Of a DNA stretch of 64,000 nt, positions 17,411-25,673 are shown piece after piece (positions within the stretch are counted from its first letter, which is position 1; each line of letters opens with the position of its first letter). The DNA is from Serinicoccus chungangensis (lineage in GTDB: Bacteria > Actinomycetota > Actinomycetes > Actinomycetales > Dermatophilaceae), in assembly GCF_006337125.1 (NCBI RefSeq), contig NZ_CP040887.1, forward strand, positions 3,162,001 to 3,226,000, in the 5' to 3' direction. A model generated the notes under the pieces. That model made no database searches. It saw nothing but the letters and a program-made list of their open reading frames with translations, and was not told the DNA's origin. The position numbers were made by a program, and so were the translations under genes.

Positions 17411-18295
17411 TCAGCCATCAGCCTCGTCGAGGGGGCTGTCAGATGACGAACCGGACGACAGCGGGCGCCGGCGCCGCTCCCAGCGGCGCAGGTCCTCCCA
17501 GGTGTCGACGTCCCCGAGGTGCTCGCGGCCGACGGCGACGTCGTGCCAGCTCAGGTCGGCCACGAGCGTCCGCACGGCCGCGTGCCGCACCTGCCCCACG
17601 CGCTGGAGCGCGGACCGGAGCGCGGCCCGACGGTAGACGGCCAGCAGCCACTGGCGTCGACCCCGGCCGTCCACGGGGCAGAGGGCGTCGACGGTCGCGC
17701 CGACCTCGGGGAGGGTGTCCCGGATCACGGCCAGTACCGCTGCGGCCGCTGGTTGGTCGACGGCGCAGACGGCGACCCAGGGGGTCGGCGTCGGCTCAGG
17801 GGTCGGGGCCGCACCGGGCACCGCCGCCGCGGCGCCCGCCGGGTCACGGGTCGAGGCAACACCGGGCACCCGCTGCTGCGGCGCCTGACGGGTCACGGGT
17901 CCAGGCCCCACCGGGCACCGCCGCCGCGGGCGGTCCAGCCGGCCCGATGTCGTCGAGCAGGTCGAGGCCGGCGGCGATGCCGGCCACGGGGCCCCCGCCG
18001 GGCGGGTCCTCGAGCGTGCGGTGCACGCCGTCGGGGACAGGGGTGTCGCCGACCACCACGACCCGGCCGCCGAGGTCGACGTCGAGGACGCGCTCCAGCA
18101 GGGTCCGGCCGCCGACGACGAGCGCGGCCTTGTCGGCGCCGCCGAGGCGCTCCCCCCGCCCACCGGCGAGGACCGGCGGGCCGCTCGCGGCCGCTCGCCG
18201 CCTGCGCCGTGAGGCCCGTGCCCGGCCCCGCCCGCGCGGTCGGGGCCACCGTAGTGACGGCCACCGCGCTCACCGCCGGGCTCCACGCCTGTCAT
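17411..18295 (-). pseudogene. Frame-broken MobA-like molybdenum cofactor guanylyltransferase
   Basis: Translated in pieces, this region reads as MobA. The nucleotide-binding motif LAGGRGERLGGADKA and the following VVVVGDTPVPDG lie in one minus frame (about 18175 down to 17844), which has no start codon upstream of the motif. The C-terminal half, with CAVDQPAAAAVLAVI, lies in a second frame ending at 17411. Any usable start (such as GTG 18273 or 18295) lies in another frame again. At least two frame changes are therefore needed. One coincides with an internal 48/49-bp tandem duplication. It is either a decayed gene or read errors in very GC-rich DNA. Confidence 0.65.
17812..17929. repeat. 48/49-bp tandem duplication inside the mobA-like gene
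   Basis: CACCGGGCACC begins units at 17812, 17860 and 17909. The first unit is 48 bp, the second 49 bp, and the third matches for only about 21 bp. GGGTCACGGGTC recurs inside the two full units. The 49-bp length is not a multiple of three, so the duplication shifts the reading frame of the host gene. Confidence 0.8.
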
Positions 18296-18328
18296 CAGCA
18301 GGTCATCCGCAGGTCAGCAGCCGGGCCG

Positions 18329-19552
18329 TCAGTAGCTCGGCAGGGTCGGGTCCACCTGCTCGATCCACGCCAGGATGCCGCCGGTCATGACGCTCACCTC
18401 GTGGTGACCGAGCCGCACCAGGTGAGCCGCCGCACGCTGCGCCCGCGGGCCGGCCTTGCAGTAGACGACGACCGGTCCCGGCGGCAGGTGGTGGTCCAGG
18501 TCCTCCCAGCTCAGGACCTCTCCCACGGGGACGAGGAGGGCGCCCGGGACCGTGCCGAGCTCGTGCTCCGCCGGCTCCCGCACGTCCAGCACCACGGGCA
18601 CCGCACCCATGGAGCCGTCACCCGTCGGGCAGGAGCCGATGACGTCAGGCCGGGTGGGCGCCTCACCACCACCGGCGGCGGACGACGGGGGGCCCGCCCC
18701 GAGCATCGCGGCCACCTCTGCGGGGCCGACCTCGGGCAACGGCACGACCGGCCGCAGCTGCTCGCGCTGCTCCGGCTGCACCACGGCACCGACCGGGCGC
18801 AGCGGCACCTCCCTGGTCCGCTGGGTGAGCGCGTCGATGAGCAGGATGCGGCCGACCAGGGGTTCCCCGAAGCCGCAGAGCAGCTTGACCACCTCGGCGG
18901 CCATGATCGACCCCACCTGGCCGACGAGCGCCCCGAGCACCCCCGCCTCCGAGCAGCTCGGCACGTCCTCCGCGCGCGGCGGCACCGGGAAGAGGTCGCG
19001 CAGCGACACCGCGTCCTCGACGCCCGGCACGAACGTCGACAGCTGGGCGTCGAAGCGCAGCACGGCCGCCCAGACCAGCGGCACCCCGAGGGCGACGCAG
19101 GCGTCGGACACGGCATACCGGGTCGGGAAGTTGTCGGCACCGTCCAGCACCACGTCGTGCCCGCGCAGCAGCTCCTGCGCGTTGGCCGCGTCGATGCGGG
19201 TATGCCGCACGACGACCGAGACGTCCGGGTTCAGCCCGCGCACGAAGGCCTCGGCGGACGCCCCCTTGGGGGTGCCGACGGCGTCGGCGCGGTGGATGAC
19301 CTGGCGCTGCAGGTTGGTGACGTCCACGTCGTCGTCGTCGATCACCGTGAGGTGCCCGACGCCGGCGGCGGCCAGGTAGGCCAGCACCGGGCTGCCGAGC
19401 CCCCCGGCCCCCACCACGGCCACGCGGGCGTTCAGCAGGCGGCGTTGAGCGTTCATGCCCATGCCGGGCACCAGGAGGTGACGTGAGTAGCGGGACACCT
19501 GCTCGGGCGTCAACGGCGGGCCGGGCTCGACCAGCGGCGGCAGCGGGGTCAT
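18329..19552 (-). CDS. MoeB/MoeZ-type adenylyltransferase with C-terminal rhodanese domain
   Basis: The 407-residue protein has an E1-like ThiF domain (residues about 12-260) with GAGGLGSP and the DVTNLQRQ arginine motif. A rhodanese domain follows, with active-site loop YCKAGPRAQ. It should adenylate MoaD-type carriers and load them with sulfur. The CxxC pair that normally precedes LFPEPP is absent (here VSLRDLFPVPP), and the second CxxC is also missing, so the structural zinc site appears lost. The start MTPLPPL at 19552 is chosen over five extra residues. Confidence 0.88.
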   Translation of the reverse strand: MTPLPPLVEPGPPLTPEQVSRYSRHLLVPGMGMNAQRRLLNARVAVVGAGGLGSPVLAYLAAAGVGHLTVIDDDDVDVTNLQRQVIHRADAVGTPKGASAEAFVRGLNPDVSVVVRHTRIDAANAQELLRGHDVVLDGADNFPTRYAVSDACVALGVPLVWAAVLRFDAQLSTFVPGVEDAVSLRDLFPVPPRAEDVPSCSEAGVLGALVGQVGSIMAAEVVKLLCGFGEPLVGRILLIDALTQRTREVPLRPVGAVVQPEQREQLRPVVPLPEVGPAEVAAMLGAGPPSSAAGGGEAPTRPDVIGSCPTGDGSMGAVPVVLDVREPAEHELGTVPGALLVPVGEVLSWEDLDHHLPPGPVVVYCKAGPRAQRAAAHLVRLGHHEVSVMTGGILAWIEQVDPTLPSY

Positions 19553-19583
19553 GGACCCAGTGTGCACGCCCGCCGCGCGGGGA

Positions 19584-20462
19584 TCACCGCCGCGCGGGGG
19601 CAGGGATGCGGCCGGAGCCGTCGCGCTGGACGACCCCCTCGCCGACGAGGCGGCTGAGCCACGGGTGGTCCGGCTCGCCGCCCCACCGCTCCCGCCAGAT
19701 CGCGGCGTGGGCCCGCGCGTACCGCGCCTCCTGGTCGGGCGTCAGGCGCTCGCTGGGCTGGCGGTACGCCTCGGCGCCGCCGACCCAGACCAGCGACCCA
19801 CCCGCACGGTCCACGACGTGGGCGAAGTCGTACGCCTCCAGGCCCGGACCGACGTAGTCGGTGCAGAACCCGCCCACCTGGTGGAAGTCATCCACGCTCA
19901 GCGCGAAGCTGGCCGGGGTGAAGAGGTGCAGGCGCTCGTTGACCTTGGTCTCGCCGGGCGCGAGGGCGGGAGCACCGGGTGCGCGCAGGCTCAGCTCGTG
20001 CATCTGCCGCAGCGGGTAGCCGAGCGCGGGGTTCTCCAGCTCCGGCAGGCGCAGGACCGGCGAGCTCCACACCACCGGACCGGCGGGGGTGCCCGTCTCG
20101 CGCTGGTCGGTGACGGCTGCGACATACCGCTCCAGCGTGTGCGGCCCGGGGATGACCGAGGCGTCGAGGAAGACGAGGACGTCGGCGCCCTGCTCCACCG
20201 CGAGCTCGGCGGCGCGGTTGCGGGCGGCGGCGTAGGGCAGCGCGCGCCGGTCGGTGGTCACCGGCTTGACGATCGTCTGCCAGCGGTCGGTCCCGAGGGG
20301 GAGCCGACCGCGGGTGAGGTCGCGGTCTCCCATGGAGATGACGACGTGCAACGCGGGCGGCATCGTCCCTACCGACAGGCCGTCTACCTGGGCCAGCAGG
20401 TGGTCGTGATGCCCGCGCGTCATGGTCAGCACAGCAACATTCACGGGCACGCGCCGAATCAT
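19584..20462 (-). CDS. Family 2-type glycosyltransferase
   Basis: The 292-residue protein has a GT-A fold opening (VNVAVLTMTRGHHDHL), the AARNRAAE motif that binds the sugar nucleotide, DASVIPGP as the DxD-like metal site, and a C-terminal GGFCTDY...GLEAYDFAH block typical of GT2/GT7C enzymes. No membrane segment is present. The substrate is unknown. ATG 20462 is preferred, though GTG at 20447 directly before NVAVLTM is plausible. It is divergently oriented to a response regulator. Confidence 0.8.
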   Translation of the reverse strand: MIRRVPVNVAVLTMTRGHHDHLLAQVDGLSVGTMPPALHVVISMGDRDLTRGRLPLGTDRWQTIVKPVTTDRRALPYAAARNRAAELAVEQGADVLVFLDASVIPGPHTLERYVAAVTDQRETGTPAGPVVWSSPVLRLPELENPALGYPLRQMHELSLRAPGAPALAPGETKVNERLHLFTPASFALSVDDFHQVGGFCTDYVGPGLEAYDFAHVVDRAGGSLVWVGGAEAYRQPSERLTPDQEARYARAHAAIWRERWGGEPDHPWLSRLVGEGVVQRDGSGRIPAPARR

Positions 20463-20569
20463 AGGCAGCCCGTCTGGACGGTCACTACATCCCAAAGGGT
20501 GGTTCTCGGGCCGCCGACCGGGGCGGTTCGGCGTGCCAGGCCCCCCTGCCCCGGCGTAAGGTGCGGGAC

Positions 20570-21256
20570 ATGGCTGGCACAGAGCCGCTCCGCGTGGCCC
20601 TGATGAACGACTTCGAGGTGGTCGTCCGGGGCCTCCAGGCCATGCTCGAACCCTTCCAGCACCGGGTGGCGGTGGTGGAGCTGGGCGCGCAGACGGAGGT
20701 CGAGCAGTCGGTCGACGTCACCCTCTACGACACCTTCTCCGAGCCGCAGGTCGACGGCGACGAGTTCGACGAGGTGCTGGAGAGCGACGACCCGGGGGCT
20801 GTCGTCGTCTACACGTGGAACGTCGACCCGGCCCTCGTCGAGATCGCGCTCGCCAAGGGGTGCCGCGGCTACATCGGCAAGACGGTCAGCGGCGCCGAGC
20901 TGGTGGAGTGCCTGGAGCGGGTGGCCTCGGGGGAGGTCGTGGTGGAGCCGGCGACCAGCCGACTCCCGAACCCCGAGCCGCACTCCCCCGGCGACTGGCC
21001 CGGGCGGGTCGAGGGTCTCTCTGCCCGGGAGGCCGAGATCGTCACGCTCATCACGCAGGGGCTCACCAACACCGACATCGCGATGCGGACCTACCTGTCG
21101 ATCAACTCGGTCAAGACCTACATCCGGACGGCCTACCGCAAGATGGGCGTGACCCGCCGGTCGCAGGCGGTCCGCTGGGGCCTGGAGCACGGGCTGACCC
21201 CGGACACGATGACCCGGGAGCTGGACGACGAGGCGTCGTCTCAGGCGGGCGCGTAG
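20570..21256 (+). CDS. NarL/FixJ-type response regulator
   Basis: The 228-residue protein has an N-terminal receiver-like domain whose likely phosphorylated residue is Asp54 (TLYDTFSEP). The C-terminal LuxR helix-turn-helix (LSAREAEIVTLI through SVKTYIRTAYRKMG) binds DNA. The receiver lacks the usual acidic pair near its start (LMNDFE), so phosphorylation is uncertain. No histidine kinase gene is adjacent. Its 3' end overlaps the convergent GH13 gene by 16 bp. Confidence 0.87.
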   Translation: MAGTEPLRVALMNDFEVVVRGLQAMLEPFQHRVAVVELGAQTEVEQSVDVTLYDTFSEPQVDGDEFDEVLESDDPGAVVVYTWNVDPALVEIALAKGCRGYIGKTVSGAELVECLERVASGEVVVEPATSRLPNPEPHSPGDWPGRVEGLSAREAEIVTLITQGLTNTDIAMRTYLSINSVKTYIRTAYRKMGVTRRSQAVRWGLEHGLTPDTMTRELDDEASSQAGA

Positions 21257-22980
21257 AGCACGACCGACCAGGGCCCGACGTCGAGGATCCCCTGACCGTC
21301 CTCGATGTCCATGGCCGGCGACTGGTGGTTGCCGAACACCTGGCTGTAGGTCTGTGCGTCGCTGTTGAACAGCACCTCCCACCGGTCACCCGGGAGCTCG
21401 ACCGGATGCCGCACCGCGTGGGACGACAGGTTGGCCGCGACGAGCACGTGCTGGCCATCGTCGGTGGAGCGCACGAACGCCAGCAGCTTGGCGTCGTCGT
21501 CGGCGACCACCACCGTGGTGCGGGCACCGGACAGCCCGGCGGTGGTGCCGTCGCGGTTGCGCCGCATGGCGATGAGGTCGCGGAACATCTGGGTGATGTC
21601 CCGGAACCCCCACGCCCGCTCCCAGTCCAGCGGGACGTCGTCGCGGAACCACTCGTCCTCGAGGAACTCCTGACCCTGGAACAGCATGGGCAGGCCGGGT
21701 GAGGTGAGGACCAGCGCGGCACCCAGGGTGGCGCGCTTCTGGGCGTCCCACCCGCCGGGGTTGTCCCCCTGCACCTCGGAGGGGATGCGCGCCTTGCCGT
21801 TCGACACCTCGTCGTGGGACTCGGTGTAGATGACCCGGTCGAAGGCGTGGTGGTAGGTGTGCGTGACGGCCTGGGCCACCGCCTCGACCGACCGCTGCCC
21901 GTCGTCCCCGGTGATGAGCGCCTCGCGGACGGGGTGGACGAACTGGCTGTCCCACTGGGCGTGCATGGCTGCCCCACCCGGCTCGGTCGAGGTGACCGCT
22001 GCGACGCCGTGCAGGTCCTCGGCGATGACGAGGTGGCGGGGGAACTCGGCGCGCACCATCTCCCCGATGCTGCGCATCATCTCCCAGCCCTCGGGGATCT
22101 CGTCGCCGTGGGTGCCGTCGACCCGACGCATGTAGGGCGTCATGTCCAGCCGGAGGCCGTCCGCGTGGTAGTCGCGCAGCCACATCCGGGCGTTGTCGAG
22201 GATGAAGTCGCGCACCTCCTGCCGCCCGTAGTCCGGGCGGGTGTCCCCCCAGGGCGTGGCGCTGCGGTGGTCGTTGTAGAAGTAGATCCCGCCCTTGCCG
22301 TTCTCCGACCACCCGTCGAACTGCCACGTCGACAGGTCGCTGGGGCCGAAGTGGTTGTAGACGACGTCGACGTAGACGGCGATACCCCGCCGGTGCGCCT
22401 CCCGGACGAAGGTCTTCAGGGCCTCCGGGCCGCCGTAGCTCGACTCGACGGCGAAGACGTGCGCCGGGTTGTAGCCCCAGGAGTAGTCGCCGGCGAACTC
22501 CATGAGCGGCATGAGCTCGATGGCGTTGACGCCCAGCTGCACGAGGTAGTCGAGCTTGCCCATGAGGTCGCCGAGGTCGGCCGGGCGGCCGTGGTCGGTG
22601 GCGACGAAGGAGCCGATGTGGGTCTCGTAGACGACGGTCTCGTGCTGGCGGGGCGGGGTGAAGTCGTCACCCTCCCAGTCGAAGGCACCGTGGTCGTAGA
22701 GCAGCCCGTTGCCCACCGAGCTCGTGACGGCCAGCGCCCGCGGGTCGATCCGGTGGAAGGTCTGCTCGCCGTTGGTCAGCAGGAACTGGTACTCCTGCCA
22801 CATCTGCGCCCCCGACGCCTCGGCGTACCAGTGGCCGTTGCCCTCGGACTCCATGGCGTGCGCCTCGGGGTCCCACCCGTTGAAGTCCCCGACGACGCTC
22901 ACCGCGGTGGCGTGCGGGGCCCACACGCGGAAGGCGTAGCCGCCCTCGATCGGGATGGCACCCATACCGGCGACGCTCAC
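21241..22980 (-). CDS. GH13 alpha-glucan enzyme, branching-enzyme-like
   Basis: The 579-residue protein has an N-terminal CBM48 (about residues 12-100), a GH13 barrel and a C-terminal beta domain. Conserved regions are DVVYNH (205-210), DGLRLD with nucleophile Asp279, acid/base Glu321 in IAEDLHG, and ESHDEV (387-392). The fold resembles GlgB and trehalohydrolase-like enzymes but lacks the extra N-terminal domain of long GlgB. The GTG at 22980 has AAGGAG 5 nt upstream. It is not in an obvious glycogen operon, so the reaction is best left as alpha-1,4-glucan processing. Confidence 0.82.
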   Translation of the reverse strand: MSVAGMGAIPIEGGYAFRVWAPHATAVSVVGDFNGWDPEAHAMESEGNGHWYAEASGAQMWQEYQFLLTNGEQTFHRIDPRALAVTSSVGNGLLYDHGAFDWEGDDFTPPRQHETVVYETHIGSFVATDHGRPADLGDLMGKLDYLVQLGVNAIELMPLMEFAGDYSWGYNPAHVFAVESSYGGPEALKTFVREAHRRGIAVYVDVVYNHFGPSDLSTWQFDGWSENGKGGIYFYNDHRSATPWGDTRPDYGRQEVRDFILDNARMWLRDYHADGLRLDMTPYMRRVDGTHGDEIPEGWEMMRSIGEMVRAEFPRHLVIAEDLHGVAAVTSTEPGGAAMHAQWDSQFVHPVREALITGDDGQRSVEAVAQAVTHTYHHAFDRVIYTESHDEVSNGKARIPSEVQGDNPGGWDAQKRATLGAALVLTSPGLPMLFQGQEFLEDEWFRDDVPLDWERAWGFRDITQMFRDLIAMRRNRDGTTAGLSGARTTVVVADDDAKLLAFVRSTDDGQHVLVAANLSSHAVRHPVELPGDRWEVLFNSDAQTYSQVFGNHQSPAMDIEDGQGILDVGPWSVVLYAPA

Positions 22981-23079
22981 AGAGGCTCCTTGCTGCAGGT
23001 GGACACGACGACGGGCGCAGGTGATGTCGTGCCCGCGCCCCCGGAGCCGATGGTAGCCGCCGGGGGCGAGCTGCGAATC

Positions 23080-23871
23080 CTACGACGACGGCTGCATCAC
23101 CATGAAGACCCCGCCCTGCGGGTCGGACACGGTGGCCATCCGGCCGACCCCGGCCATGTCGTCGGGTCCGTGCACCAGGGCGCCACCCAGCTCCTGGATG
23201 CGCTCGACCGTGGCGTCGGCGTCATCGGTGGTGAAGTAGACGGTCCAGTAGCTGGGGATCTGGTCCGGCACGTTGGGCGGCATGGCCATGAGCCCGCCGA
23301 GGCCGCCCTCCTCGCCGCCCTTGACCACGCGGTAGGTGCCGTAGGGCATCGGCACGTCGTCGTAGTGCCAGCCGAAGACGGCGGCGTAGAACGCCGACGC
23401 CGCCTCGAGGTCGCGCGTCATGAGCTCGTTCCACGACCAGGTGCCGGGCTCGTTGCAGACCTCGGCACCCCGGTGGGATCCGGCCTGCCAGGCACTGATG
23501 ACGGCGCCGGTCGGGTCGCCGTAGACCGCCATCCGGCCGACGTCCATGACGTCCATCGGCCGCATCATCACCACGCCCCCGGCCTCCTCGACCCGGGCCG
23601 TGGTGGCGTCAACGTCGTCGGTGGCGACGTAGGTGCTCCACGTCGGCGGCGTCCCGGCCGCCGACATCTCCTCCGGCTGACGCCCCAGGCCGGCCGCGAC
23701 CTTGCCGTCGTGCAAGAGGTTGGTGTAGATCCAGGTGCCGTCGCCGTCGTAGCTGTCCTGCGCGGTCCAGCCGAAGAGCGAGGTGTAGAACGCCTTCGCC
23801 GCGTCGACGTCCGGGGCCATCAGGTCGATCCAGCAGGGCGTGCCTGCCGCATAGCTGTCACGGGTGGACAT
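23080..23871 (-). CDS. VOC-family protein with two glyoxalase-like domains
   Basis: The 263-residue protein contains two similar VOC modules (about residues 8-128 and 138-260). Each opens with a W-x-E/D-L type strand (PCWIDLMAPDVDAAKAFY and WNELMTRDLEAASAFY). The layout matches actinobacterial glyoxalase/bleomycin-resistance-like proteins of unknown substrate. The ATG at 23871 has AAGGAG upstream. It diverges from an MFS pump gene. Confidence 0.85.
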   Translation of the reverse strand: MSTRDSYAAGTPCWIDLMAPDVDAAKAFYTSLFGWTAQDSYDGDGTWIYTNLLHDGKVAAGLGRQPEEMSAAGTPPTWSTYVATDDVDATTARVEEAGGVVMMRPMDVMDVGRMAVYGDPTGAVISAWQAGSHRGAEVCNEPGTWSWNELMTRDLEAASAFYAAVFGWHYDDVPMPYGTYRVVKGGEEGGLGGLMAMPPNVPDQIPSYWTVYFTTDDADATVERIQELGGALVHGPDDMAGVGRMATVSDPQGGVFMVMQPSS

Positions 23872-23969
23872 GGGTGCTCCTTCGCTCGTCCGCCACGTCC
23901 GGTCGGACACTGACGAACCTAGGGCCGCCCACCGACACACGTCCACCGTCCCGCGGCTACCGTGAGGCC

Positions 23970-25241
23970 GTGACGTCCGCCGACCGCGCACCGCAGACCG
24001 GCGCCGCGGCATACCCCAAACGGGCGACCCTGCTGATCACGACGACGCTCGCCGCGCTGGCGATGGTCGGGCCCTTCACCATCGACACGGTCTTCCCCGG
24101 CTTCGAGGCGATCGGCCGGGACTTCGACGCCGACAGCGCGGCGCTGCAGCAGATCACCAGCATCTACCTGCTCAGCTTCGCGCTCATGAGCGTCTTCCAC
24201 GGACCGCTCTCGGACGCGCTGGGGCGCAAGCCGGTGATAATCGGCGGGCTGGTGGGGTATGTCGTGGCCTCCGTCGCCTGCGCGCTCGCCCCGACGCTCG
24301 CCGTGCTGCTGGTGGCGCGCGTCTTCCAGGGTCTGTTCGCCGGGGCCGCGACGATCGTCAGCCGCGCGGTCATCCGCGACCTCTTCTCCGGTGCCGAGGC
24401 GCAGCGGCTCATGGCCCGGGTCATGATGATCTTCGCCGTCGCCCCGGCGGTCGCGCCGGTCATCGGCGGCGAGATCCTGCGGTTCGGTCCGTGGCACTGG
24501 ATCTTCTGGTTCGTGGCCGCCTACGGCGTCGGCGCCGCCGTGCTCACCGCCGTCGTGCTGCCCGAGACCCACCCGGAGGAGCGACGCAGCCCGCTGCGGG
24601 TGGGAGCGGTGCTGCGGTCGCTGGGGTACGTCGCCCGCTCGGGCCGTTTCCAGCGGCTGGCCTTCTCCTCGGCCTTCGTCTTCGCCTCCTACTTCCTCTA
24701 CGTCGTGGCCGCCCCCATCGTGGTCGTCGACCTGCTGGGCCGGGGCGAGCAGGACTTCTGGATGCTCTTCGTCCCGATGATCGGCGGCATGGTCACCGGG
24801 TCGATGCTGACCAACCGGCTGGCCGGGCGGGTGGAGGGCCCGCGCATGGTGGACGTCACCATGGTCGGCCTCGTCGCGGCGACGGCGCTCAACGTGCTGC
24901 TGTGCGCGGTGGCACCGACGCTGCCCTGGGCGGTGCTCGGACCGGCTGCCATGGGGGTGGCGATCGGCGTGGCCTTCCCGGTGCAGCAGCTGGCCATGCT
25001 CGACCTCTTCCCCGAGGCCCGGGGGGCGGCGGCGTCGATGGCTTCCTTCGCCGCGCTCGTCTTCAACGCCCTGCTGGCGGGGGTCATCAGCCCGCTCGTC
25101 ACGGGCACCCTGCTGACCGCCGCGCTGACCAGCGCGCTCTTCGCGGTGGTGGGTGCGGCCCTGTGGGTCTGGCACCGTCGCGCCACCGGCTCGCAGGAGC
25201 AGGCCCCGGTGGTCGGTGGAGCCGGGGCCGACACGGCCTGA
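23970..25241 (+). CDS. Bcr/CflA-type MFS drug efflux transporter
   Basis: The 423-residue protein has twelve predicted membrane segments. PFTIDTVFPGFEAIGRDF and the motif GPLSDALGRKPVI between segments 2 and 3 are typical of the DHA1/Bcr-CflA drug:proton antiporters. The GTG start at 23970 follows the divergent intergenic region. The tail after the last segment is short and polar. No local regulator is present. Confidence 0.88.
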   Translation: MTSADRAPQTGAAAYPKRATLLITTTLAALAMVGPFTIDTVFPGFEAIGRDFDADSAALQQITSIYLLSFALMSVFHGPLSDALGRKPVIIGGLVGYVVASVACALAPTLAVLLVARVFQGLFAGAATIVSRAVIRDLFSGAEAQRLMARVMMIFAVAPAVAPVIGGEILRFGPWHWIFWFVAAYGVGAAVLTAVVLPETHPEERRSPLRVGAVLRSLGYVARSGRFQRLAFSSAFVFASYFLYVVAAPIVVVDLLGRGEQDFWMLFVPMIGGMVTGSMLTNRLAGRVEGPRMVDVTMVGLVAATALNVLLCAVAPTLPWAVLGPAAMGVAIGVAFPVQQLAMLDLFPEARGAAASMASFAALVFNALLAGVISPLVTGTLLTAALTSALFAVVGAALWVWHRRATGSQEQAPVVGGAGADTA

Positions 25242-25247
25242 GGCTCC

Positions 25248-25673
25248 TCAACCGCCGGAGGGCTCGGCCACCTCGGAGCGGTCGATCTCGCCCTGGCGGT
25301 AGAGCTCGACCCCGGCCCGGAGCAGGTCGTCCATGGGCTCGCCCGCCTCGACCCGCGCCAGGATCGAGGAGCGCATGCGTGGGTCCCAGAACTTGCGGAG
25401 GTGCGTGGCGATCTCCTCGGCGGCCCGCTGCGGTGGGTGGTGCGCCATGGCGCGGGCGATGTCCTCGCCCATCCGGATCTCGGCGGGCAGCCGCTGACGG
25501 GTCGTCGCGTCGGCGGCCTGCCCGGTCGGCGGCCCCTGGGTGGGAGCCGGGTCGGCGTCGGTCGGAGCGTCGAGATCCGGCTCGTCGGCCGCGGGCCGAG
25601 CATCGGGCAGGCCGCCCGAGGGCTCCGGCGACCCGGACTGCGGCTCCGACGGGTCCCGCCCGCCCTGCGTCAT
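25248..25673 (-). CDS. fdsD: Formate dehydrogenase delta subunit (FdsD-like)
   Basis: The 141-residue protein has a Pro/Ala/Asp-rich first half and a conserved C-terminal domain (residues about 62-135). EIRMGEDIARAMAH and HLRKFWDPRMRSSI are the recognisable FdsD features. FdsD helps assemble or stabilise NAD-dependent formate dehydrogenase. It is the last gene of the operon, and its ATG overlaps the alpha-subunit stop by 4 nt. Confidence 0.85.
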   Translation of the reverse strand: MTQGGRDPSEPQSGSPEPSGGLPDARPAADEPDLDAPTDADPAPTQGPPTGQAADATTRQRLPAEIRMGEDIARAMAHHPPQRAAEEIATHLRKFWDPRMRSSILARVEAGEPMDDLLRAGVELYRQGEIDRSEVAEPSGG

